From Iodidimonas nitroreducens (GTDB lineage: Bacteria > Pseudomonadota > Alphaproteobacteria > Sphingomonadales > Rhodothalassiaceae), in NCBI RefSeq assembly GCF_008579165.1, contig NZ_BKCN01000011.1: DNA of 64,000 bases; one strand, written 5' to 3'. Below, piece after piece: positions 48,561 through 57,335 of the stretch. Each line of letters begins with the position of its first letter. Position 1 is the stretch's first letter. A model generated the notes under the pieces. The model ran no database searches and was not told the DNA's origin. It saw only the letters and a program-made list of their open reading frames with translations. Position numbers and translations under genes: made by a program.

Positions 48561-50717
48561 ATGCACTGGCTCTTTAAATCGCGACTCTTCATCGTCTCGC
48601 TGTTGCTGATGGCGATGGGTCAGTCCGTGCAGGCACAAACGCCTTTGGCTGCGGTCGATAATCCCCAGACCCGGCTTGAAATTTTTGCCGAAAAAACCAC
48701 GGTTGCTGCCGGTGAGCCTTTATGGCTGGCCCTGCGCTTCACGCCATCGGAAGGCTGGCACACCTATTGGGAAAATTACGGCGATAGCGGCAAGGCGCCC
48801 AGCCTCAACTGGTCCTTGCCCGAAGGCTGGACGGCGGATGCGCCTCTTTATCCGGTGCCTCATCGTATCCCGGTTGGGCCTTTGATGAATTATGGCTATG
48901 AAGCGCCCCAAAGCCTTTTGGTCAGGCTCACCCCGCCCGCTGCGATCCCGGATCAGCCGATCGATCTGGCCCTTTCGGCGGAATGGCTGGTATGCGCCGA
49001 TGTGTGTATCCCTGAATATGGCGATCTCGCTTTTCAAATGATCCCGGGTTCTGGCACGGTTGCCCCCGGCATGGCGGCGCTCTTTGCCAAAGCCCGGGCC
49101 GCCTTGCCCCATCAAAGCCCGTGGCAGGCCAGCGCGCGCATCAGCAATGCTGCTTTCGCCCTTGATGTGGATATGCCGAAAGACGATGCCGCGCTGGTGA
49201 AATCGGCCTATTTTTATCCTGTGAATGAAGGGCTGTTTGGCTATGCCAAGCCCCAGGCCGTTTCTTATGGCGAGGACGGCTTGCAGCTTTTGGTGGCGCG
49301 TTCGGGATCAGCCCCACAGCTTGGCGAACATGATCAGATTTTGCGTGGTGTGCTGGTCATCACCAATGACAATGGCCTTGATGAAGGTTTCGAGATTGCG
49401 GCCCCCCTTAGCCTTGATACAACCTTGGTGGCCAAATCGAATGGCTTGGGTTTCAGTGCTGCGGGCTTGCAGATTGGTCTGTTTGAGGCCATCGCCTTTG
49501 CCCTTTTGGGGGGCATCATCCTCAATTTGATGCCATGTGTTTTTCCCGTGCTCTCGCTCAAGGCTTTTTCGCTGATCCGGGCCCATGGGGCGGGGGAAAA
49601 AGCGGCGCGCCATGATGGCCTTGCCTATATGGCTGGGATTTTGTGTAGCTTTTTTGCGGTGGGTGTCGTTTTTCTGGCCCTGCGCGGGGCCGGGGCTTCG
49701 GTTGGCTGGGGCTTTCAATTGCAATCGCCCATGGTGGTCACGATCATCGCCCTTATCCTGTTTGTCCTTGGTCTCAATTTGATGGGGATGTTTGAATTCA
49801 GCAGCCGCTTTGCCGGGATCGGTCAGGGTTTGACCGAAAAAAAGGGCTTGAGCGGCGCCTTTTTCACGGGTGTTTTGGCCACCATCGTGGCCACACCCTG
49901 CACCGCGCCCTTCATGGCTTCGGCTTTGGGATTTGCCATGGTGCAGCCCGCGCCCGTGGTGCTGGCCATTTTCACCAGCCTGGGTCTGGGCCTTGCCTTG
50001 CCTTATGTGGCGGTGGCCTTCATTCCGCTTTTGCGGCATCTTTTGCCCCGCCCCGGTCCGTGGATGGGGGTATTTCGGCAGTTTCTCGCTTTCCCGATCT
50101 TTCTCACGGTGATCTGGCTTTTATGGGTTTTGGGGCGGCAAAATGGGGCCGATGCCCTTGGCTATGCCTTGCTCATGCTTTTGGCTTTGGCCTTCATCGT
50201 CTGGGTATGGGGTATCGCCGGTGGGCGTGGTCGCAGGGCGCAGATCGTGGCTTTGGGGCTAACGGCGCTGGTGACAATCCCCATGATCGGCAGTTCGGGC
50301 ACCTTCATTGGTTTTGAGGCCGGAAGCCTGGTCAAGGATATAAAAGATCAACCTAAGGCCGGTTCCTATGAGGACAAGCTTGCCGTCGCCTCATGGTCGC
50401 CTGAGAAGCGCGATCAATTGCGCGAAGCGGGCCGGCCCGTTTTTGTGTATTTCACCGCCGATTGGTGCATCACCTGCAAGGTGAATGAACGGGTGGCTTT
50501 GGCTGATTCCGATGTGATCAGCGCCGTGCAGGATGGCTCGGTGGCTGTGTTGAAAGCCGATTGGACTAACAAAGATGATCGGATCGCCAAAGAGCTTGCT
50601 GCTTTCGGTCGCAATGGGGTGCCGCTTTATCTGTTTTATCCCGCCGATGGCAGTGCTCCGAAAATTTTATCGCAAATCCTGACCCCGGCTTTGCTTTTGG
50701 CAGAATTCAAAGGCTGA
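48561..50717 (+). CDS. DsbD/ScsB-like thiol:disulfide interchange protein
   Basis: A 718-residue protein with a signal peptide (IVSLLLMAMGQSVQAQ), an N-terminal periplasmic domain containing WLVCADVCIPEYGDL, a central eight-helix DsbD/CcdA membrane domain (LLGGIILNLMPCVFPVLSLK, then VATPCTAPFMASALGFAM) and a C-terminal thioredoxin domain with CxxC in FTADWCITCKVNERV. It passes electrons from cytoplasmic thioredoxin to periplasmic partners. The N-terminal domain with CxxxC fits the ScsB subgroup. The thioredoxin-like gene at 50807 is a likely partner. Frame intact. Confidence 0.92.
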   Translation: MHWLFKSRLFIVSLLLMAMGQSVQAQTPLAAVDNPQTRLEIFAEKTTVAAGEPLWLALRFTPSEGWHTYWENYGDSGKAPSLNWSLPEGWTADAPLYPVPHRIPVGPLMNYGYEAPQSLLVRLTPPAAIPDQPIDLALSAEWLVCADVCIPEYGDLAFQMIPGSGTVAPGMAALFAKARAALPHQSPWQASARISNAAFALDVDMPKDDAALVKSAYFYPVNEGLFGYAKPQAVSYGEDGLQLLVARSGSAPQLGEHDQILRGVLVITNDNGLDEGFEIAAPLSLDTTLVAKSNGLGFSAAGLQIGLFEAIAFALLGGIILNLMPCVFPVLSLKAFSLIRAHGAGEKAARHDGLAYMAGILCSFFAVGVVFLALRGAGASVGWGFQLQSPMVVTIIALILFVLGLNLMGMFEFSSRFAGIGQGLTEKKGLSGAFFTGVLATIVATPCTAPFMASALGFAMVQPAPVVLAIFTSLGLGLALPYVAVAFIPLLRHLLPRPGPWMGVFRQFLAFPIFLTVIWLLWVLGRQNGADALGYALLMLLALAFIVWVWGIAGGRGRRAQIVALGLTALVTIPMIGSSGTFIGFEAGSLVKDIKDQPKAGSYEDKLAVASWSPEKRDQLREAGRPVFVYFTADWCITCKVNERVALADSDVISAVQDGSVAVLKADWTNKDDRIAKELAAFGRNGVPLYLFYPADGSAPKILSQILTPALLLAEFKG

Positions 50718-50806
50718 GCGAACCGCGATCTTCAGGATCGGCGCGCATTATGCCATAATGATGTGGCCATCCTATCGATTGGGGTTGAAGAAAAAGAGGT
50801 ATTGGC

Positions 50807-51457
50807 ATGTCCATGCGGTTTCCAAATCTGGCTGGGGCTTTTGTTTTAAAGGGTGCTGCCCTGCTGTTTGCGGCGGCTGGCCTTTTGGCGGGCGCTTTTG
50901 TGGCGCAGGCACAGCCCATGATTGGGGAAGAAGCCCCATTATTTGCCGCCAAAAACACCAGAGGCGAGACGATTTCCCTTGAAGCCTTGCGCGGCCATCC
51001 GGTGATTTTGGAATGGACCAATCATGATTGCCCTTTCGTGAAGAAGCATTATGAGACCGGCAATATGCAAAAAACCCAGCGCGCTTTGGTGGAGGCGGGG
51101 GTGACATGGATTTCGATCATATCATCCGCTCCGGGCACACAAGGGCATGTTTCGGCGGATGAGGCCAACAGCATTGCCGCCAGCCGGGGTTCCTATGCCG
51201 ATCATATTATTCTTGATCCCCAGGGCGATCTTGGGCGGCTTTATAAGGCCCGCACCACGCCTGATATGTTTTTGATTGATGGTGATGGCACGCTTCTTTA
51301 TCAGGGTGCGATCGATGATAAGCCATCCGCCCGGCACAGCAGCATCGAAGGGGCGAAGAATTATGTTCTTGCCGCTTTTCAGGATATGCAGGCTGGCCAG
51401 CCCGTGCGCGAGGCAGAAACAAAGCCCTATGGCTGTTCTGTTAAATACGCTTTTTGA
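50807..51457 (+). CDS. Exported thioredoxin-like/redoxin protein
   Basis: A 216-residue protein with a signal peptide (AALLFAAAGLLAGAFVAQAQ) and an AhpC/TSA-type fold: GEEAPLFAAKNTRGETISLE, VILEWTNHDCPFVKKHYETG and LIDGDGTLLYQGAIDDKPSA. There is one cysteine at the active-site position (DCPFVKK) and no CxxC, so it may act as a peroxidase-like or mixed-disulfide protein. It lies 89 bp after the DsbD gene with its own AGAGG ribosome site, making it a plausible electron acceptor. Frame intact. Confidence 0.85.
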   Translation: MSMRFPNLAGAFVLKGAALLFAAAGLLAGAFVAQAQPMIGEEAPLFAAKNTRGETISLEALRGHPVILEWTNHDCPFVKKHYETGNMQKTQRALVEAGVTWISIISSAPGTQGHVSADEANSIAASRGSYADHIILDPQGDLGRLYKARTTPDMFLIDGDGTLLYQGAIDDKPSARHSSIEGAKNYVLAAFQDMQAGQPVREAETKPYGCSVKYAF

Positions 51458-51659
51458 TTGTATTCAAGTCCTATTATTCTTCTATAACACGATAAAATTC
51501 AACAATAAGTCAGATAGACCTTATTTATAATGTATTTTTAGGAAATCATTAATAGATTTAGCCTAACAATTATGGCAGGGCTATCATCATTTAAATAAAA
51601 TTTTTAAATCAACCAAATGATGTTGGCGCGCGGTTATTTTTTAAATATTGAGGTGGGTT

Positions 51660-52187
51660 ATGTCGGCTGGGAAAGAGCGCTTTCTTGCGCGTGAGGATAT
51701 TATTGTCTCTAAAACAGATATAAAGGGTTATATTACTTACGCCAATCGCGTTTTTCTTGATATTGCTGATTATACTGAAGATGAAGTTCTTGGAAAGCCG
51801 CATAATGTAATTCGCGACCCGGATACCCCCCGGGTGATTTTCAAGGCCCTTTGGGATGCCATTGCCAAGGGCGATGAAATTTTTACTTATGTTAAAAATG
51901 CCACTAAAAATGGCGATTATTATTGGGTTCTCGCGCATGTTACCCCCACTTTGGATAAGAACGGGCAGATCATCGGCTATCATTCCAATCGCCGGGCTCC
52001 TGATCGTCCGGTGATCGATGAGATGACCCGGCTTTTTGCCGAACTGCGGGCCATCGAGCAGGGGGCCGTTGATCGCAAAGCCGGGCTGATTGCCAGCGAG
52101 CAGGCTTTGCAGGCGAAAATCGCATCGGCGGGGCAAACATTCGATCAATTCATTTTTTCCACGATCAATAGACGAGCTGCGGCATGA
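51660..52187 (+). CDS. PAS-domain sensor protein (Aer-like)
   Basis: A 175-residue soluble protein. Residues about 15-120 are one PAS domain: DIKGYITYANRVFLDIADYT, EVLGKPHNVIRDPDTPRVIF and KNGDYYWVLAHVTPTLDKNG, of the type found in Aer and in PAS-methyl-accepting receptors that bind heme or FAD. A helix follows. It overlaps the chemoreceptor gene by four bases (ATGA), so sensor and signalling parts seem to be two coupled proteins. GAGGTGGG precedes the chosen ATG. The 200 bp upstream are AT-rich with no gene. Confidence 0.85.
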   Translation: MSAGKERFLAREDIIVSKTDIKGYITYANRVFLDIADYTEDEVLGKPHNVIRDPDTPRVIFKALWDAIAKGDEIFTYVKNATKNGDYYWVLAHVTPTLDKNGQIIGYHSNRRAPDRPVIDEMTRLFAELRAIEQGAVDRKAGLIASEQALQAKIASAGQTFDQFIFSTINRRAAA

Positions 52188-53519
52188 ACCTGTTTTTCAA
52201 AGCAAAGGGTCAGGGCAAGGCGGGTTCTGATCAGTCGGCTGAAATCTCACGCCTCATCGCGGAAAGGGATGCTTATAAAAACACCCTGGAGCGGATCGAG
52301 GCTGTTTGCATGGCGGCCGCCCATGGCGATCTGGAAGCGCGCCTGATCGGAATCGATCAAAGTGCCCCGGGGGCCAAAAGCATGGATGCCCTCAATCAGC
52401 TTCTGGATATGACCGATGCCTTTTTGCGCGAAGCCGGTTGGGTTTTAAGGGCGGCCGCCGATGGTCGGTTTCATCGTTCGCTACTTTCACGCGGCTTTCG
52501 CGGCAGTTTTTCGATTGCTGCCGCCGTTGTGGATGGTGCCAGACAAAGCATGGATCAACTCTCGAAAGCTGCGATGGATACCCGCCACAAGCTTGCCGAT
52601 GGCTTTGAGAAAGCTGTGTTCCTGCGTATTGAAAAGCTCAATGATGCCTCGCACAAGATGGAGGATACAGCGCAAACCCTGGCGGATTGCGCTTCGGATG
52701 CCCTTGAAAAGGCCGTGGCCGTCAGCGCGGCGGCCGAACAATCGTCGGCCAATATCAATGCCATTGCTGCCAGTTCCGAGGAATTGACGGCATCGATCTC
52801 GGAAATCAAGCGGCAAAGCCAGAATTCGACCATGGCCGTAGATGAGGTTGGGAAAGATGTGAAATCTGCCGAAACGGCGGTTGAAGCTTGATCAAGCTGC
52901 GGCCAATGTTGAAAAAGTGGTTTCTTTCATCCGCGATATTGCCGATCAAACCAATCTTTTGGCGCTCAATGCCACTATCGAGGCTGCGCGCGCTGGCGAA
53001 GCGGGCAGGGGCTTTGCGGTGGTTGCCAGCGAAGTCAAGGCATTGGCCAGCCAATCGGCGAAAGCCACCGAAGATATCGCCAAGCAAATTGCAGACATGC
53101 AAAAGGCAACGAATCTGACAACAAGCTCCATCACCGCGATCACCAAACAAACCACATCTTTGCATGATGTGATCAAAGCCATCAATGATGCGGTGGATGA
53201 ACAATCGGGCGCGACCGATGAAATCAGCGGGAATATTCAGCAGGCGGCGGATGGGTCCCGGGAAGTGAGCGCGGTGGTGGCCGATATCCGCACGTCATCG
53301 GAAACCACCGGTGAAGGGGCTCGCAGTGTTTTGGATGCCTCGCGCGACATGCAGACCTTGTTTGATGATCTGAATAAGGAAACTCAGGCTTCCTCGCCTC
53401 CGTGCGTGCAGGGTGACGCGGGAGAGAAGAAGCCAGCGCCACTAAGCGCTGACGCTGTTGCGCCCCCCCCTCTTTCGTCACCCCGGGCGGAGACCTGGGG
53501 TCCATCTTTGAAGGGCTGA
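52184..53519 (+). CDS. Cytoplasmic methyl-accepting chemotaxis protein (one frameshift; repeat-derived tail)
   Basis: A soluble receptor without membrane segments. The N-terminal 110 residues hold a coiled coil and AAHGDLEARLIG; the signalling half has SAAAEQSSANINAIAASSEE and, after a frame break near 52888, the hairpin tip DIADQTNLLALNATIEAARA then GEAGRGFAVVASEVKALASQ. The break is net minus two (or plus one) in TAVEA-LDQAAA. The last 40 residues (SSPPCVQGDAGEKKPAPLSA ... PSLKG) run into a GTCACCCCGGGC repeat and do not look like receptor sequence. Pairs with the PAS gene upstream. Confidence 0.88.
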
Positions 53520-53600
53520 GCGTGCCAAAGATGGATCCCGCCTCTGCGGTGCATCCCTTTGGTCTGCCCCGAGTCAGAGATGACGCGGGGATGTGGCGAG
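53466..53600. repeat. Second palindromic repeat overlapping the chemoreceptor 3' end
   Basis: TCGTCACCCCGGGCGGAGAC at 53475, then TCCATCTTTG (53501-53510) pairing with CAAAGATGGA (53526-53535); the chemoreceptor stop at 53517-53519 lies in the loop. AGATGACGCGGGG follows at 53578. Same family as the cluster at 48183. The gap 53520-53748 holds nothing else I can identify. Confidence 0.7.
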
Positions 53601-53748
53601 CCCCCGGGCCGGGATCGATCTTTGGCGCGCTCAAGTCCTGTAAGATTTAAGCTTTTTTAAGGCTGTTGCACGATAGTGTGCCTTCAAGGCTTACCCGTCT
53701 TCTCCGGGCGCGGGAATTTTAACATTTCGGTATGGTGGTAGAAAGAGC

Positions 53749-54619
53749 ATGTTTCTCATTATTGGCTTTGTGATCGTGCTCTTCATGGTGTTTGGGGGTT
53801 ATCTTTTCGCCGGGGGCAAGATGGAGATCATCATCATGCGCTGCCTTTTGAATTGATGATCATTCTGGGGGGGTCGATTGGCGCTTTTGTGATCGCCAAT
53901 TCCACCGGGGTCATCAAAAAAGCCTTGGCGGGATGGGCCGGGCCTTTAAGGGGGCAAAATGGCAAAGGCAGGATTATACCGATCTGCTCAGCCTGATGTT
54001 TATCCTGATCAAAACCATGCGCACAAAGGGCGTGGTGGCGATTGAACAGCATATTGAAAAGCCCGAAGAATCGAAAATCTTCAATCATTTCCCGAGAATT
54101 GCCGCCGATCATCATCTGGTTGCCTTCATCGCTGATTATCTGCGCATGATGACCATGAATTTTGAAGATCCGCATCAGATGGAAGATGCGATGAACCAGG
54201 ATATCGAACGCCATCATGCGGAAGAACATGAACCCCAGCATGCCTTGCAAACCATGGCCGATGGCTTGCCTGCGGTGGGGATCGTGGCGGCGGTTTTAGG
54301 GATCATCAAAACCATGGCGGCGATCAATGAGCCGGTGGAAATCCTCGGGCGCATGGTGGGCGGTGCTTTGGTGGGGACCTTCCTTGGGATTTTCCTGTCT
54401 TATCTGATGGTGGCGCCGATTGCCGGGCGCTTTGCGCAGGTTTTGAATGAAGAAGGCAAGATGTTCGATATCATCAAAACCGTGCTGATTTCGCATCTCC
54501 ATGGCAATGCCCCACAGATTTCCGTTGAAATCGGGCGGCGCAATGTGCCCGCCCAGCATCAGCCTAGCTTTATCGAATTAGAAGAGTCGCTGGCGGAATT
54601 GCCCAATGATTTCGCCTGA
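53749..54619 (+). CDS. motA: Flagellar motor stator protein MotA (two frameshifts)
   Basis: About 290 residues: MFLIIGFVIVLFMVFGGYLF, GGKMEIIIHALPFELMIILG, GGSIGAFVIANS, then MGRAFKGAKW, IEKPEESKIFNHFPRI and the last two helices GLPAVGIVAAVLGIIKTM and GGALVGTFLGIFLSYLMVAP. Conserved MotA prolines and charged cytoplasmic residues are present. Bases are missing near 53836 (ATCCATGC expected) and 53931 (GCGGGGATG). MotA forms the proton channel with MotB, which is not next to it here. GAAAGAG precedes the ATG. Confidence 0.92.
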
Positions 54620-54689
54620 AATGCCGATTTGCAGGCATCGGGTGCAGCTTGCCCTTGCTCATGGGGCTGGCTGGTCATAATCTGGGCGC

Positions 54690-55814
54690 ATGAGCACACA
54701 AACATATCGTATCGGCATTCTGGGCGCTTCGGGCTATACCGGGGCTGATCTCATTCGCATCCTTTCGGGGCATCCGGCTATCGAAATCTCGCTTCTGGTA
54801 GGCGGGCGCAGTGCGGGCCGCCCCTTGGCCGAGGTTTTTCCCCATCTGGGGCATTTGCCCTTGCCTGATCTGATCAGCCTTGATGAGGTGGAATGGCCGG
54901 GAATTGATCTTGATCTGATTTTTTGCGCGCTGCCCCATGCCGCCAGCCAGGAAGTGGTGATGGGGCTGATGCATGCCACCGGCCACAGTCTTTTGGATGA
55001 GCTGTTGATCGAGCGGCGCGAGGATCTGGTGGCGGCCACGCAAAAAGATATCCGCATCATTGATTTATCGGCTGATTTCCGGCTCGATGATCCGGCGGTT
55101 TATGAAGAATGGTATGGCCGCCCGCATCAGGCGGTGGCCTTGCAGCGCGGGGCGATTTACGGCCTGCCCGAATTTCATCGCGATGCTTTGCGTTCGGCCA
55201 GCCTCGTGGCCTGTCCGGGCTGTTATCCCACGGCGGCGCTTTTGGCCTTGCTGCCTTTGTTGGAAGCGGCAGCCATCGGCCCTGATGAGATCATCATCGA
55301 TGCCAAATCCGGGGTCACTGGGGCCGGGCGCAGCCTGAAGGAATCGATGCTGTTTTGCGAAATTTCCGAAGCCATGCATCCCTATGGGCTTGGCCGCCAT
55401 CGCCATATGCCGGAAATGGAGCAGGAAATGGCCAAGGCCGCTGGCCGCCCGGTGGGGCTGAGCTTTACCCCCCATCTGGTGCCGATGAACCGGGGCGAGT
55501 TGGAGACGATCTATGTGCGGTTGGCGCGTGGTCGTTCGGCGGATGATCTGCGCACGATATTGGCCGAACGCTATGCCGATGAGCCCTTCGTGCGGGTGGC
55601 GGAACCGGGTGTGGTGCCCGCGACCCGGCATGTGCGCGGCTCCAATCAGTGTTTGATCAATGTTTTTGAAGATCGGATCGCGGGGCGGGCGATCATTGTT
55701 TCGGTGATCGATAATCTGGTAAAGGGATCATCGGGGCAGGCGGTGCAGGCAATGAATCTGATGCTGGGCCTGCCGGAAACCACCGGCCTGATGCAGGCGC
55801 CTTTATTCCCCTGA
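54690..55814 (+). CDS. argC: N-acetyl-gamma-glutamyl-phosphate reductase
   Basis: A 374-residue enzyme of arginine synthesis: IGILGASGYTGADLIRILSG, DLSADFRLDD, the active Cys C178 in VACPGCYPTAALL, GVTGAGRSLKE and FTPHLVPMNRGELETIYV. It is about 25 residues longer than typical type 1 ArgC because of an insertion around residues 93-120 (HATGHSLLDELLIERREDLV). Frame intact. No other arg gene is adjacent. Confidence 0.94.
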   Translation: MSTQTYRIGILGASGYTGADLIRILSGHPAIEISLLVGGRSAGRPLAEVFPHLGHLPLPDLISLDEVEWPGIDLDLIFCALPHAASQEVVMGLMHATGHSLLDELLIERREDLVAATQKDIRIIDLSADFRLDDPAVYEEWYGRPHQAVALQRGAIYGLPEFHRDALRSASLVACPGCYPTAALLALLPLLEAAAIGPDEIIIDAKSGVTGAGRSLKESMLFCEISEAMHPYGLGRHRHMPEMEQEMAKAAGRPVGLSFTPHLVPMNRGELETIYVRLARGRSADDLRTILAERYADEPFVRVAEPGVVPATRHVRGSNQCLINVFEDRIAGRAIIVSVIDNLVKGSSGQAVQAMNLMLGLPETTGLMQAPLFP

Positions 55815-55852
55815 TCCGATGAAACAGCGCTTCAAACTGTGATGAGATTGTC

Positions 55853-56407
55853 ATGACCCATTCCCGCCATGGCGGGGGGCTTTTATTGCCCTTCCTCGAT
55901 ACAAGGCCGCAGATCGCCGATGATGTGTATCTCGCCCCCGGCTCTAAAATCATAGGCGATGTGCGCATCGGGGCCGGTTCATCGGTGTGGTTTAATTGCG
56001 TATTGCGCGGTGATGTGAACAGCATTCATGTGGGCGCGGGCAGCAATATTCAGGATGGCACGGTGGTGCATGTGTCGCGAAAAACCCACCCCACCTTCAT
56101 TGGCGATGATGTGTTGATCGGCCATATGGCGATGATCCATGGCTGCACTTTGCACGATCGCAGCTTTGTGGGGCTGGGGGCCATCATCATGGATGGCTGC
56201 GTGATCGAGGAAGATGCCATGCTGGCGGCGGGCTCCCTGCTGGCTCCGGGCAAAAGGATGCAGCGCGGCGAATTATGGATGGGCCGCCCGGCGCAAAAAG
56301 TGCGGCTGCTGTCTGATGCGGATATCGAGGCGCAGCGAAAGGGGGCTGAGGGCTATGCCGAACTGGCGCAGATCTATCTCAAAAGTGCACGCGATCCCCA
56401 AACATGA
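55853..56407 (+). CDS. Gamma-carbonic anhydrase family protein
   Basis: A 184-residue left-handed beta-helix protein with hexapeptide repeats (KIIGDVRIGAGSSVWFNCVL, RGDVNSIHVGAGSNIQDGTV) and the three zinc-binding histidines H73 (VVHVS), H91 (LIGHMA) and H96 (MIHGC). YrdA/CaiE/PaaY-like. Activity is plausible but not assured, as many members are inactive. It overlaps the next gene by four bases. Confidence 0.9.
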   Translation: MTHSRHGGGLLLPFLDTRPQIADDVYLAPGSKIIGDVRIGAGSSVWFNCVLRGDVNSIHVGAGSNIQDGTVVHVSRKTHPTFIGDDVLIGHMAMIHGCTLHDRSFVGLGAIIMDGCVIEEDAMLAAGSLLAPGKRMQRGELWMGRPAQKVRLLSDADIEAQRKGAEGYAELAQIYLKSARDPQT

Positions 56408-57270
56408 ACAGCCAGAACGACCATTCAAAACTGCCCGCGCTCAGCCCCTGTGCCCAAATGGTGCGCGATCATGATCATGATCGTTGGCTGACCCTGCTTT
56501 ATGCCGCGCCCAAGGATCGCGAAGATCTGGCCGCCCTTTATGCCTTTAATCATGAGGTGGCCAAAACCCGTGAGCAGATATCGGAACCGATGCTGGGGGA
56601 AATCCGCCTGCAATGGTGGCGGGAAACCATCGATGGCCTTTATGAAGGCAGGCCACGCAGGCATCCCGTGGCGGACGCCTTGGCTTTGGTTTTGGATCGC
56701 CATGCCCTTGATCGCGCGGCCTTTATGGCGCTGATCGATGCCCGCAGCGCCGATCTTTATGAGGAAGGGCCGCAGGGCCTTGGCGATCTGATCGCTTATG
56801 CCGATGCCACGGGGGGTGGGCTCAATGCTTTGGCGGCCCAAATTTGCGGGGCTGATGATCCGGCCGATCAGGCAGCCGCCCATGCCATTGGGCGCGCCTG
56901 GGCCCTGACCGGGATCGTGCGGGCCCTGGGCTTTCAGGCAGCGATGCAATACACGACCCTGCCCAAAGAGGCGCTGGATGCAGCGGGCATTGCCCCCGAA
57001 AGCCTTTATCGCGGGGACTTTGCCCCGGAATTGAAGCCCTTCATCCGCGAACTGGCCGCGCAGGCAGCAAAAGCCTGCGCCACCGCCCGCAAACGGCAAA
57101 AGCACTTTCCCCCAAAAGCCCGCAGCCCCATGCTTTTGGGGATATTGACCGATGATTATCTGCTGCGCCTGAAGCGCGGCGGCGATGATCCTTTCAAGGC
57201 GGATTTTGCCCGGGGTGCGGCCATGCGGCAGCTAAAGCTGTTGATCGCGGTCTGGCGCGGGCGGTATTAG
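56404..57270 (+). CDS. Squalene/phytoene-synthase-fold protein, NDUFAF6-like
   Basis: A 288-residue trans-isoprenyl-synthase-fold protein: LAALYAFNHEVAKTREQISE, IRLQWWRETIDGLYEGRPRR, LIAYADATGGGLNALAAQIC and AWALTGIVRALGFQAAMQYT. The two Asp-rich metal motifs (DxxxD) of true squalene or phytoene synthases are missing from the expected places, so carotenoid or hopanoid synthesis is unlikely. It resembles the alphaproteobacterial relatives of mitochondrial NDUFAF6, a complex I assembly factor. Function inferred from resemblance only. Confidence 0.8.
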   Translation: MNSQNDHSKLPALSPCAQMVRDHDHDRWLTLLYAAPKDREDLAALYAFNHEVAKTREQISEPMLGEIRLQWWRETIDGLYEGRPRRHPVADALALVLDRHALDRAAFMALIDARSADLYEEGPQGLGDLIAYADATGGGLNALAAQICGADDPADQAAAHAIGRAWALTGIVRALGFQAAMQYTTLPKEALDAAGIAPESLYRGDFAPELKPFIRELAAQAAKACATARKRQKHFPPKARSPMLLGILTDDYLLRLKRGGDDPFKADFARGAAMRQLKLLIAVWRGRY

Positions 57271-57335
57271 AATTTCACCCTAAAGCCATCAAAGTCAGCA
57301 CTGGAAAAGCCTGAAAGCACTGTTATAGTCCGCCC

